A stretch of DNA of 64,000 nt from Pseudomonas viridiflava. GTDB taxonomy: Bacteria > Pseudomonadota > Gammaproteobacteria > Pseudomonadales > Pseudomonadaceae. The position numbers and the translations under genes were made by a program. This document shows positions 1-8,243 of this stretch, piece by piece (the stretch's first letter is position 1; every line of letters begins with the position of its first letter). Location: assembly GCF_900582195.1 (NCBI RefSeq), contig NZ_UTHA01000311.1, positions 103,402 to 167,401 of the forward strand, written 5' to 3'. The notes below the pieces were generated by a model, which worked only from the letters and a program-made list of their open reading frames with translations, was not told the DNA's origin and searched no databases.

Positions 1-86
1 TGCAGAACTCGTGGCGTTCGGAAGACTGGAACGAAGACGCACCTTGGATGCGTATGTTCCGTAATGCGCGCGTCTGGGTGAACTAA
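1..86 (+). CDS. C-terminal fragment of an unidentified protein
   Basis: An open frame runs in from the left edge (codons from base 3) and stops at TAA 84-86. It encodes about 27 residues, rich in Trp and Arg, ending FRNARVWVN. There is too little sequence to assign a family. The stop lies 5 bases before the GTG of the next gene, so the two are probably co-transcribed. Confidence 0.55.
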   Translation, partial: QNSWRSEDWNEDAPWMRMFRNARVWVN

Positions 87-91
87 GGCCT

Positions 92-403
92 GTGTACAAG
101 CTCGCTTTTTTTGTTCCTGACACTCATGTCGAAGTGGTCAAAGGGGCTGTGTTCGCTGCCGGTGGTGGGCGGATCGGTGACTATGACCACTGTGCCTGGC
201 AGGTGCTTGGTCTGGGCCAGTTTCGACCGTTGGACGGCAGCCAGCCGTTCATGGGTGAGGCGGGGCAGGTTGAGCGGATCGAGGAATGGAAGGTTGAGCT
301 TGTGGTAGCGGATGAGTTGATCGTTGCTGTCGTGGCAGCGCTCAAGTTGAGCCATCCCTACGAGACGCCGGCTTATGAGGTGTGGCGGCTGGAAGATGTC
401 TGA
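92..403 (+). CDS. NIF3/YqfO-like small protein (stand-alone PII-like domain)
   Basis: This 103-residue protein starts at GTG 92. It matches what I know of the short YqfO/NIF3-associated proteins of Pseudomonas: an N-terminal KLAFFVPDTHVEVVK strand-helix, a G-rich turn (AAGGGRIGDYDHC), and a C-terminal LSHPYETPAYEVW motif. In longer NIF3 proteins this module is inserted in a di-metal hydrolase fold; here it stands alone and the metal-binding His residues of the larger fold are absent. The molecular function is unknown. It follows the upstream fragment by 5 bases and is followed by a strong terminator, so it is probably the last gene of an operon. Confidence 0.8.
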   Translation: MYKLAFFVPDTHVEVVKGAVFAAGGGRIGDYDHCAWQVLGLGQFRPLDGSQPFMGEAGQVERIEEWKVELVVADELIVAVVAALKLSHPYETPAYEVWRLEDV

Positions 404-426
404 TCTTCCTTGCTGCTGAAACAGGC

Positions 427-457
427 AACCCGCTGAAAGTGATTTCAGCGGGTTTTT
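427..457 (+). terminator. Rho-independent terminator after the NIF3-like gene
   Basis: A perfect 12-bp stem (aacccgctgaaa / tttcagcgggtt) with a 4-base loop is followed by a T run. It lies 24 bases past the stop at 403 and between convergent genes. Confidence 0.9.
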
Positions 458-472
458 TGTTGCGGGTCACTT

Positions 473-3400
473 TTACCCGACGGCGGTCATATTCTTTTCT
501 TCCTTGAGCATATCGATCAGCTTCTGCAGATATTTGAAGCGCAGGTCTTTCTTGCCCCACCGATCAATGTAAAACAAGCCTTTGTCATCCACCTGGATCG
601 GCGTGGTGACGATGTCGCCGGTGTTTGACTTGTGCACCAGCCTGGTTTCGGTCGTGCTGGGGCGTTCGATCAGGAAGTGTCCGGCGTGGGTCAACTTGCT
701 TCGATCGGGAGATACAATCGGCCGGGGCCTGCTCGTTCCGGGAACAGCGACTTCCATGAGGAAATCGGCGCGTAACGCCTGGGTAGTAGAACCGGAGGCA
801 GGTCTGGAGGCCGGCTCTGTGGCTTCCCATACCCCGCGACGGATACCGTGGGCCAGTTCAGGAGCGGCGTCACGTACATGGACGCCCACGGCCCCGAGCG
901 TCTCGGCCAGGCCAGGCACGCCAAGGTTGTAATTGGTGTGCGCACTGCCAATCAGGGCGACCCATTTGTGCGGCCCGTGTGCCAATTGATCGGCTTCGAT
1001 CACTCGAGTGGCGAAATAGCTGAACATCTCGTTGCGTGCCAGGTCCGGGTCATCCACACCTTTTAGATGGTAGCTGGCGGTGCAATCGAGCGCCCGGATA
1101 CGCATCTTGTATTTGGCGGCTGCCTGAACCACCTCTGTATAGGTATCGTTACCGATATAGAAACGCATGTGGCCGCGGTCCTGTTCCTTCAGGAAGTTTT
1201 TGAGGCGCTCGGGCATACGCTGGGTGCGATAAAAAAGATCCAGATCAACCTGGTGCAGATCGGTCATCAGGTGTTCCATGTACAGGGTTTCGTACCCGGC
1301 CTTCTTCAGCTCCTTCATGAAGGCTTTTAGCACCGCCTTGCTTGCTACATGTGAATGTACCTCACCGATCAACAGGTTCAAGCCATCGTCGGCCATTTGT
1401 TTTAAAAATGCATTGAAATCGCTGCCATCGACAATTTGTGGCAACGTGACGGCGGGTGGTGGGGTGAAGTCGGTGAAGGCGTCTCTTGCGGACTTCTCCA
1501 GACGTGCGCGGCTGGCAAAAAAGGCATCGTATGCCTCCCCCTGGGTTTTTCCTGGCGGACGGTAGGAGGGGTTCATTGCGTATGGCCCCCTGCGCTGTTG
1601 AGCAATTTCGTCACGCATCGACGTCGGTATGTCGAAGTCGCTGAAGTGCGAGGTGCTTGGGCTGGCAGTCTCTGATGGCCCTGGCAGTGGTTGACGGGCC
1701 CTGAATGACCCGGGCAGTGCCACATGATAATCGCCCTTGGCCGCTGCATCGCCGATGATCTGGCCGGGGGAATCCACGCCGATGCGTGCTGGCTGACCCG
1801 GTGCGAGATCCTCGATGCGGACAGCGACCGCGTCGTGCAGGTCGGCCAGGCCCGGCGTATTGTCAAACGTGGTCATACGCGTCTGGTCAGTCAGGACGAT
1901 CCAGCGCTCTTCGGGTGCATCGGCAATATCGTCAGCAAGGGTCTTGTACGAGTAGAAATTTCTGATCTCGTTACTACGGGGGGTCAATGGCGACACGTCA
2001 GCCAGCACCAGGGCGTCTTCCACCTGGTAACTGGTAGACGCGTCCAGTGCGTGGACTTTCAAACCCTTCTCCCGAGCCGTGCGCACCAGCGCCACGTAGG
2101 AGAATGGCGCGTCGGATCCGTGGCCCAAGGCCTTGTCGACGGCTTCCAGATGGCGTTTGATGTGGCGCCAGGATTTACCTTTGTTGAATTTTTCCAGTTT
2201 GAGATGGAAGACGTCGCCTGGCAGATATTCCACATAGATGCGCTTGAAGCCACTGTCGACCAGCGCATCCATATAGGTGATCAACGTCTGTTTGCTGGCG
2301 GTGGATTCTGGCAGCGCACCGATGACCAGATTCTTGCCGGCAAAGGCGTCGCTCGCGATCAATTGTGGAAATGTCGTGCCGGGTTCGACGACGGGTACGC
2401 TGCCGCGCGCGGGCAAACGCATGCCAGCAAAGTGAAGCCCGGCATCCCGGGTCAGTTTTTCGACCTTTTCCAGGTAGACCCTGCGCGTGGGGGCCAGTTG
2501 TCCGATCACCCCGACGATAATCGATTGCGGCGAGTCCCCCATATAGTCCTGGCTGCGCATCAGGATGTCGTCTCTGGTTTGCGGGTTCATTGCCGCCTCG
2601 ATACGGTCGCGGTATCTGGACGGCATGCCGTAGTCCTTGTGCGGGCCGGGTGTCTCAGGCACGGGCTCGAATTTCGGCGCGCCGCCGGAGATGCCACTGC
2701 GCACCATCACGCCTTCGGAGTTGGGCACAGCCTGAATGGCGGTGGATAAAAACCTGCCGGTTTCAGTATCGTGGCGATACAGCAAGTAACGACCGATGGC
2801 GTCGGTCTTGTCTGATGCCCAGAGGGTCTGGCCTCTGTAGATCACCGGTCGCATGTCTGACGACAGCGGGTTGGGCTCAAGTTGATCGACCAGGGTCATG
2901 ACACGCGCTTGTTCTTTGCCGACGCTGCCGGTACTGCCGGTACTGCCGGTACTGCCAGTGCCGCCGGTATTGCCAGCCCTGCCGGCACTACCCGTGCTGC
3001 CGACGATGTCGACGCTGCTGGAGCTGGTGCTGTCCGCGCTGCCGGCGCTCAGGCGTGAACGACGGTTGACGGGGTTGAGTGAACGCAGGGCGGGGCGCAG
3101 ATCGGTCAGTAGCGCACCTGTACTGTTGAACAGATAGCCAAGAAAATGCTTGAGTGCCTCACTGTTTTCACCGTGACGATAGGCGTGCAGGGCGAGCATC
3201 GCGTCCTTGAATGCCAGCAACAGACCGGTGCTCAGACTCAGCAATGGAAAGGGCGCAGTGGCGATGGCGGTGAACCATTCGACACACATCCAGGCCAGAC
3301 CGGAGATCATCTCGGCGCGGCTTTTCGTCGTGGCCTCAACGTCGTCGATCTTGCGCTGCAATTTCATGTTGTACAAACCCTGGCGCAGGTCGCTGACGGG

Positions 3401-6325
3401 TACCACCGCGTGGGTCGAGTCGTAACGTGCAGGGCTGGAGGTGGTTTTGTCGAGGTCCTTGGGCAGGTTTTTTTTGGCGGTTTCAAGGAAGTTGCGAATC
3501 TTCGTCTGGGATTCGATGCCCACCCGCCGGGTGAAGTATTCGACCATACCGTCCTGCTGTTTCAGCAGATAATTGAACAGTCTGGCTTCGCGAAAACCGA
3601 CGCCATCAGGGGCGCCGGGGGTATAGAGCAGCGGCGGATTTTTCTCATGGCCGAACAGCCAGTTGTCGAGCACCCATTCGCCGTCGATCATCAGTCGGTG
3701 GATCGGGTATTTCGTTTGCCTCTGCTGCGATGTGTCGCCCATGCTGTCGATGCTTTGCTCGAGCCATGCCAGATCGCTACTGGCAATATGGCCTTGCAGA
3801 CGGCATTCCAGCGCTGCGCTTTTCATCTGGCGCTGGGTAATGGCCAGCGTGGTGTTGCGCCTGAATTCGTAGCCTTCACTTGTAGGGCTTTGCAGGTCAC
3901 TTTTGACTTTGTTTGTGTACTGTTCACCGATCCAGACCCCGGTCACCGAGCGTGCGACGTTCTGCGCAGTCAGTTCGCTGATATCGATTCCCGGCGGGCC
4001 TTTGAAACGCGCCGAACGGGAAAATTTTTCGTCGAGAAAACCGATCCCGTCAGCATAACCATCGCGGTAAAGCCGGGTATAAGTCTGCGGTTGCGGTGTC
4101 GATGAGCGCACCATAGAGAGGGGCGAGTAGGCCCAGACAGTGTCCGGGTCGACATCGTTGGCCGAGCGCTTGAGCAATCGGTTCAGACTTTTTTTTGCTT
4201 GCTCATGCAGGAAGGCTTCAAACGTCGGGAAGCGACTATCCGATAACGTGTGTTTGTCGAATGCCTGCAATGCGCCTTCGGCCTCTTCGGTCAATGTCGT
4301 CAGCTTTCTGCGGTTGGCCGCCGTGGCCGAGCGATACCACGCGGGTGTGCTGAAGTCATAGTCGTCGAGCCGCGTGGCCAGCACATGATCAGCCATCGCC
4401 CGCAGGCAGACGACATGATTGCCGATGTTTTCGAAGGTGATCTTTTTATACTCGTGGTCCTCAGGTTTGAGGCTCAGACCTGAAAGCACTTTGTGCAGGC
4501 CTTGGCGAAACCGTATCGGTGCACGGCTGATCAGATACCCGGCCATGCTGTCGGCAACATCGCTGTGGCTGGCCCAATCCAGAATGTGGGTCTGGCATCC
4601 GAGCTCGCTGTTGAACGCCTGGAACTGCCGTTTTCGCGGTGCTTGTGGCGTGCAGAGCAACACCCGGGTGACGGCGCCTGTGCTGTTGCTTTGACGCAGT
4701 ACCCACAAATCCTGAAGTTGTGCGCCATGCACCGACAGTGTCGCGGCACGCAGACGCGAATGGCTGCCGCTGCGCAGATCCCGGATCAGTTGCAGATCAC
4801 TCTCGAGCAGATGGCCTTGCAGCACTGCCGAATACGCCAGCGCAAGGATCCGTTGATCCAGCATGTGCTCGATGGCGGGTCTGATGGCAGGCCGCGCCTG
4901 CATCTCTTTTTGCAAGTGATTGAAGTCGACGCGAGGCTTCAGGCTCAGCGCTTGCTCGACCAGCCATGCCGGCGTCACGTCCGAGTACGACGCCGGCAGC
5001 GGTGCGTCGTTGTAAGTGAGGGTGGTATGGCTGAGAAACTCCGAACCCGACAATTCATCCCCGGTATGCGGCCCGCGCAAGGACAGATCGAGCAGGTTGC
5101 GCTGGTGCACGAAGACACCAAACCCGGGGACCCGACGTTGCGTGCTGATCTGCAGGTTTTGTGGTTCCAGATCATCGATTTCCAGCTCATCGCTGAGGCG
5201 CTCAAGCCACTGCTGCCGGGCCAGCTCCATCAGGCTGGCCGCCGGACCCATCAGCTCCAGCAGCTGTTGCCGTGCCTGATGATAGTTGCCTGTCAGCTGC
5301 GCCAGCTCGGTCTGCTTCGTTGCGCTAGCGCTTCGATACCAATCCGGTGCGGTGTTGCGCAGGTGGCGTTCGAACAGGATTTGCGCTTTCAATTCCAGGC
5401 GCGGCGCAAGATCCGGCAGTGCTGCGGTGATGGCGCGGTCGAGGGCTGCGAGCAATCGGCTCGCGTCTTGTCGTGGGTTGTCGTCGAAGCTCAACGCGCG
5501 CTCGATATCCTGCGTGCGTTTAGCGATCAGCGCATCGTAGATATGCTCAAACAGTGGTTTGTCGTCGATTGGCGATAGTTGCAGCGGCCAGATTCCGGCG
5601 GCACCGACGTTGTGATAGCGCGTGGGCAGCATTCCCATGAATTCGCCCGAGCCGGTGCTTTGTTTGAAGTACTCAAGCAGTTGTGTGTCGAGATCTGCCA
5701 GAGAGTCGAAATACTCGACACCTCTTGCCGGCGTAAACAACACGGCATAGCCGACGCTCTGATCGGTCAGCAGGTCGCTGACCCGATGACTGTCCTTTTC
5801 AGTGACGACAAAGGCACCGGCCAGCTCGACGGTGACTTCCTGATAGCTGAACTGCAAAGCGTACATGGCTGGACGCTGCATCGACGCCAGTGCGGTTTTC
5901 TCCAGAAGCGCACCGGCTTCCGGCGGTAGCAGGCGATCCCTGACGGCCTGTCGTGCCTCGTGGCCGAGGGCGGTGGAGCCGGCGTCGTTCTTCAAGAACG
6001 TTCTGGCGGGTTTGTCATCGATCAGATCGCCAAGATCCATGTTGATCAATTGCGTGTCGAGCTTGATTTTCAGTGTCGCGATCAGCTTCTTTCCTTCGTC
6101 GCTGTGCAGGTCAGTGGTTTCCAGCGCCTGATAAAGCGCGCGGCTACGCTGCAGGAAGTGCTCGCGGTAGGTTTTCAGCTGTTCGTTCAGGCGTTTCAGG
6201 CAGGCCTGCTCGGCCGTCGGTGGATGTTCAGGCAGCAGCGGGGTTTCGATCCTGAAAAGATGATGGCCGATCTGATTGAGATCGTTACTGATCTCGGCGG
6301 GCGTGGGTACAGTGGAAGTGCTCAT
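473..6325 (-). CDS. Giant dermonecrotic-toxin-like protein with tandem EreA/ChaN-like domains
   Basis: This is a 1950-residue protein. I chose ATG 6325 (MSTSTVPTP) because GGAGG lies 8 bases upstream; a longer TTG frame to 6442 has no such support. Residues ~1-1000 resemble the dermonecrotic-toxin (DUF6543-type) region of large Pseudomonas proteins, with two copies of a W-Y-R-S-A motif (APDWYRSA ~326, TPAWYRSA ~660). Residues ~1007-1046 form a hydrophobic stretch that could enter a membrane. A Gly/Ser/Thr linker follows at ~1109-1134. The C-terminal half holds two related domains. The second (~1628-1821) has LLIGEVHSH, YMEHL, RALDCTASY and ALIGSAHTNY, like EreA/ChaN-type enzymes. The first (~1319-1506) keeps YVEYL and HALDASTSY but has VIGALPEST and VLTDQTRMT where the catalytic motifs should be. 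There is no signal peptide and no adjacent secretion gene. Target and export route are unknown; the toxin role is inferred from family resemblance. Confidence 0.72.
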   Translation of the reverse strand: MSTSTVPTPAEISNDLNQIGHHLFRIETPLLPEHPPTAEQACLKRLNEQLKTYREHFLQRSRALYQALETTDLHSDEGKKLIATLKIKLDTQLINMDLGDLIDDKPARTFLKNDAGSTALGHEARQAVRDRLLPPEAGALLEKTALASMQRPAMYALQFSYQEVTVELAGAFVVTEKDSHRVSDLLTDQSVGYAVLFTPARGVEYFDSLADLDTQLLEYFKQSTGSGEFMGMLPTRYHNVGAAGIWPLQLSPIDDKPLFEHIYDALIAKRTQDIERALSFDDNPRQDASRLLAALDRAITAALPDLAPRLELKAQILFERHLRNTAPDWYRSASATKQTELAQLTGNYHQARQQLLELMGPAASLMELARQQWLERLSDELEIDDLEPQNLQISTQRRVPGFGVFVHQRNLLDLSLRGPHTGDELSGSEFLSHTTLTYNDAPLPASYSDVTPAWLVEQALSLKPRVDFNHLQKEMQARPAIRPAIEHMLDQRILALAYSAVLQGHLLESDLQLIRDLRSGSHSRLRAATLSVHGAQLQDLWVLRQSNSTGAVTRVLLCTPQAPRKRQFQAFNSELGCQTHILDWASHSDVADSMAGYLISRAPIRFRQGLHKVLSGLSLKPEDHEYKKITFENIGNHVVCLRAMADHVLATRLDDYDFSTPAWYRSATAANRRKLTTLTEEAEGALQAFDKHTLSDSRFPTFEAFLHEQAKKSLNRLLKRSANDVDPDTVWAYSPLSMVRSSTPQPQTYTRLYRDGYADGIGFLDEKFSRSARFKGPPGIDISELTAQNVARSVTGVWIGEQYTNKVKSDLQSPTSEGYEFRRNTTLAITQRQMKSAALECRLQGHIASSDLAWLEQSIDSMGDTSQQRQTKYPIHRLMIDGEWVLDNWLFGHEKNPPLLYTPGAPDGVGFREARLFNYLLKQQDGMVEYFTRRVGIESQTKIRNFLETAKKNLPKDLDKTTSSPARYDSTHAVVPVSDLRQGLYNMKLQRKIDDVEATTKSRAEMISGLAWMCVEWFTAIATAPFPLLSLSTGLLLAFKDAMLALHAYRHGENSEALKHFLGYLFNSTGALLTDLRPALRSLNPVNRRSRLSAGSADSTSSSSVDIVGSTGSAGRAGNTGGTGSTGSTGSTGSVGKEQARVMTLVDQLEPNPLSSDMRPVIYRGQTLWASDKTDAIGRYLLYRHDTETGRFLSTAIQAVPNSEGVMVRSGISGGAPKFEPVPETPGPHKDYGMPSRYRDRIEAAMNPQTRDDILMRSQDYMGDSPQSIIVGVIGQLAPTRRVYLEKVEKLTRDAGLHFAGMRLPARGSVPVVEPGTTFPQLIASDAFAGKNLVIGALPESTASKQTLITYMDALVDSGFKRIYVEYLPGDVFHLKLEKFNKGKSWRHIKRHLEAVDKALGHGSDAPFSYVALVRTAREKGLKVHALDASTSYQVEDALVLADVSPLTPRSNEIRNFYSYKTLADDIADAPEERWIVLTDQTRMTTFDNTPGLADLHDAVAVRIEDLAPGQPARIGVDSPGQIIGDAAAKGDYHVALPGSFRARQPLPGPSETASPSTSHFSDFDIPTSMRDEIAQQRRGPYAMNPSYRPPGKTQGEAYDAFFASRARLEKSARDAFTDFTPPPAVTLPQIVDGSDFNAFLKQMADDGLNLLIGEVHSHVASKAVLKAFMKELKKAGYETLYMEHLMTDLHQVDLDLFYRTQRMPERLKNFLKEQDRGHMRFYIGNDTYTEVVQAAAKYKMRIRALDCTASYHLKGVDDPDLARNEMFSYFATRVIEADQLAHGPHKWVALIGSAHTNYNLGVPGLAETLGAVGVHVRDAAPELAHGIRRGVWEATEPASRPASGSTTQALRADFLMEVAVPGTSRPRPIVSPDRSKLTHAGHFLIERPSTTETRLVHKSNTGDIVTTPIQVDDKGLFYIDRWGKKDLRFKYLQKLIDMLKEEKNMTAVG
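2925..3005. repeat. 9-bp tandem repeat inside the toxin gene
   Basis: Nine consecutive 9-base units based on ctgccggta are seen; the first three are identical and the rest diverged. On the minus strand they encode the Gly-Ser-Thr-rich linker (GSTGSTGSTG type) between the membrane-like region and the C-terminal domains. A 9-base unit changes length without shifting the frame. Confidence 0.85.
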
Positions 6326-6457
6326 CGGCACAGCCTCCATGCTGGTGGGAAGAGTCTTCAGCATGGCGAGGCTGGCAGTGTCGGGGGTGGTACATATGTA
6401 TTGAAGAAAACGCCAGCGCGCCTGGCGTTGTCTGTCGCTCAAGATTCATGAATCAAT

Positions 6458-6481
6458 TGTGGGAGCCAGCCTGCTGGCGAT
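6458..6481. repeat. Single REP-like palindromic repeat arm
   Basis: The sequence tgtgggagccagcctgctgg, continuing as cgat, belongs to the short palindromic repeat type also seen near 57644. It lies between the toxin gene and nagE. No partner arm was found nearby. Confidence 0.6.
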
Positions 6482-6504
6482 CAGGCCGGCCCGGACACCT
6501 CAAG

Positions 6505-8220
6505 TCAGACCTTGGCGCCCATCTCGCTGCGGTTCACCAGGCTGTCCAGTGCCCCACTCAGACTTGCCGCCTTATCCCCCACCAGCAAATGCCAGACGCC
6601 CCCCTCCAGCTGGCTGACGCCCTGACACCCCAGCTCTTTCAAGCGTGCTTCAGACAATGCTTTGCCATCCGCCAACTGCAGGCGAATTCGCGTCATCGCG
6701 ATGCAGTCCAGTTGCAGCACATTGTCGCCACCGCCCAGGGCGGTCAGCCATTGCTGCGCCTCGGAGCCGGCAATCCCAATGGCTTTCGGCTCATCAGCAA
6801 CCACAGCGGTTTCAATCTGAACGGTACGTCCCAGAGAAGGCATCGCCAGGCGAATCTCATCCGCAATGCTGTCCGCCATCGGCCCGACAACAACCTGCAA
6901 GCTGCCGCCTTTGCCCGGGCGCACAACTGCCATCGCACCTAGGGCTTTCAGATCCGCATCCGACGCCTTGTTGCGATCGATCATCTCCAGGCGCAACCGC
7001 GTGGTGCACGCGCCGACAGTGAGCAAATTCTCTGCTCCGCCCAATGCCTTGATGTAAGCACTGGCGCGTTGGTTTTCCGTGAGCACGGTTTTTTCACTCA
7101 GCGCCACATCTTCGCGCCCCGGCGTCTTCAGATTGAAGCGACGAATGCAGAAATCAAACACCGCGTAATACACCACGGCATAGGCCAGCCCGACCGGGAT
7201 CACCAACCAGCCATTGGTCGAACGCCCCCAACCCAGCACCATGTCGATAAAACCACCGGAGAAGGTGAAGCCGAGGTGGATGTTCAGCGCATTGGTAATC
7301 GCCATCGACAACCCGGTCAGCAATGCATGCAGCAGATACAACAGCGGTGCCAAAAACATGAAGGCGAACTCGATCGGCTCGGTCACCCCGGTCAGAAACG
7401 AGGTCAGCGCCATCGACAGGAATATCCCGCCCATGACCTTGCGGCGTTCCGGCAGGGCATTGCGATACATCGCCAGACACGCCGCCGGCAGGCCGAAGAT
7501 CATCATCGGGAACATGCCGGTCATGAACTGGCCGCCCTTCGGATCACCGGCGAAGTAGCGCGACAGATCGCCCGTCACCAATGCGCCTGTGGTCGGATCG
7601 GTGAAGTTGCCGAAGACGAACCACGCCATGTTGTTGAGGATGTGGTGCAGGCCAGTGACGATCAGCAGGCGGTTGAACACGCCGAAGACGAACGCGCCGA
7701 GGCTGCCGCTTTCCATCATCAACGCACCGAAGGCGTTGATGCCGTGCTGAATCGGCGGCCAGATGTAGCCAAACACCACGCCCAGACCGACCGCCGCGAA
7801 CCCGGTGACAATCGGCACAAACCGCCGTCCGCCGAAGAATGCGAGGTACTCCGGCAACTTGATGTCCTTGAAGCGGTTGTACAGCGCGCCGGCCATCAGG
7901 CCGCTGACGATCCCGGCGAGCATGCCCATGTTGATGCTCGCATCGAGCACCTTCAGCGTGGAGATCATCACCAGATAACCGATCACCCCGGCCAGGCCGG
8001 CGGTGCCATTGTTGTCCTTGGCGAAACCGACGGCGATGCCGATGGCGAAGATCATCGCCAGGTTGGCGAAGATCACTTGGCCGGCGTCGTGGATGATTGC
8101 GATGTTCAGCAGGTCGGTGTCACCCAGGCGCAGCAGCAGACCGGCAATCGGCAGGATCGCGATCGGCAGCATCAGCGCGCGGCCGAGGCGTTGCAGGCCT
8201 TCGATGAAGAGTTGGTACAT
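6505..8220 (-). CDS. nagE: PTS N-acetylglucosamine transporter EIIC-EIIB-EIIB
   Basis: This 571-residue inner-membrane permease of the PEP phosphotransferase system takes up and phosphorylates GlcNAc to GlcNAc-6-P. Start ATG 8220 (MYQLFIEGLQ) has AAGGA 8 bases upstream. Residues ~1-360 are the multi-spanning EIIC domain (GDTDLLNIAIIHDAG, FLTGVTEPIEFAFMF). A first EIIB domain carries the phospho-cysteine in GACTTRLRL (Cys405). A second EIIB-like copy follows (~480-571) with LDCIAMTRIRL, where Ala508 sits at the catalytic position and the Cys lies two residues earlier, so it is probably not phosphorylated in the usual way. It lacks its own EIIA, which nagF 23 bases upstream supplies. It is the last gene of the nag operon. 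Confidence 0.95.
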   Translation of the reverse strand: MYQLFIEGLQRLGRALMLPIAILPIAGLLLRLGDTDLLNIAIIHDAGQVIFANLAMIFAIGIAVGFAKDNNGTAGLAGVIGYLVMISTLKVLDASINMGMLAGIVSGLMAGALYNRFKDIKLPEYLAFFGGRRFVPIVTGFAAVGLGVVFGYIWPPIQHGINAFGALMMESGSLGAFVFGVFNRLLIVTGLHHILNNMAWFVFGNFTDPTTGALVTGDLSRYFAGDPKGGQFMTGMFPMMIFGLPAACLAMYRNALPERRKVMGGIFLSMALTSFLTGVTEPIEFAFMFLAPLLYLLHALLTGLSMAITNALNIHLGFTFSGGFIDMVLGWGRSTNGWLVIPVGLAYAVVYYAVFDFCIRRFNLKTPGREDVALSEKTVLTENQRASAYIKALGGAENLLTVGACTTRLRLEMIDRNKASDADLKALGAMAVVRPGKGGSLQVVVGPMADSIADEIRLAMPSLGRTVQIETAVVADEPKAIGIAGSEAQQWLTALGGGDNVLQLDCIAMTRIRLQLADGKALSEARLKELGCQGVSQLEGGVWHLLVGDKAASLSGALDSLVNRSEMGAKV

Positions 8221-8243
8221 GGCGTTTGTCCTTGTTGTTTTTG

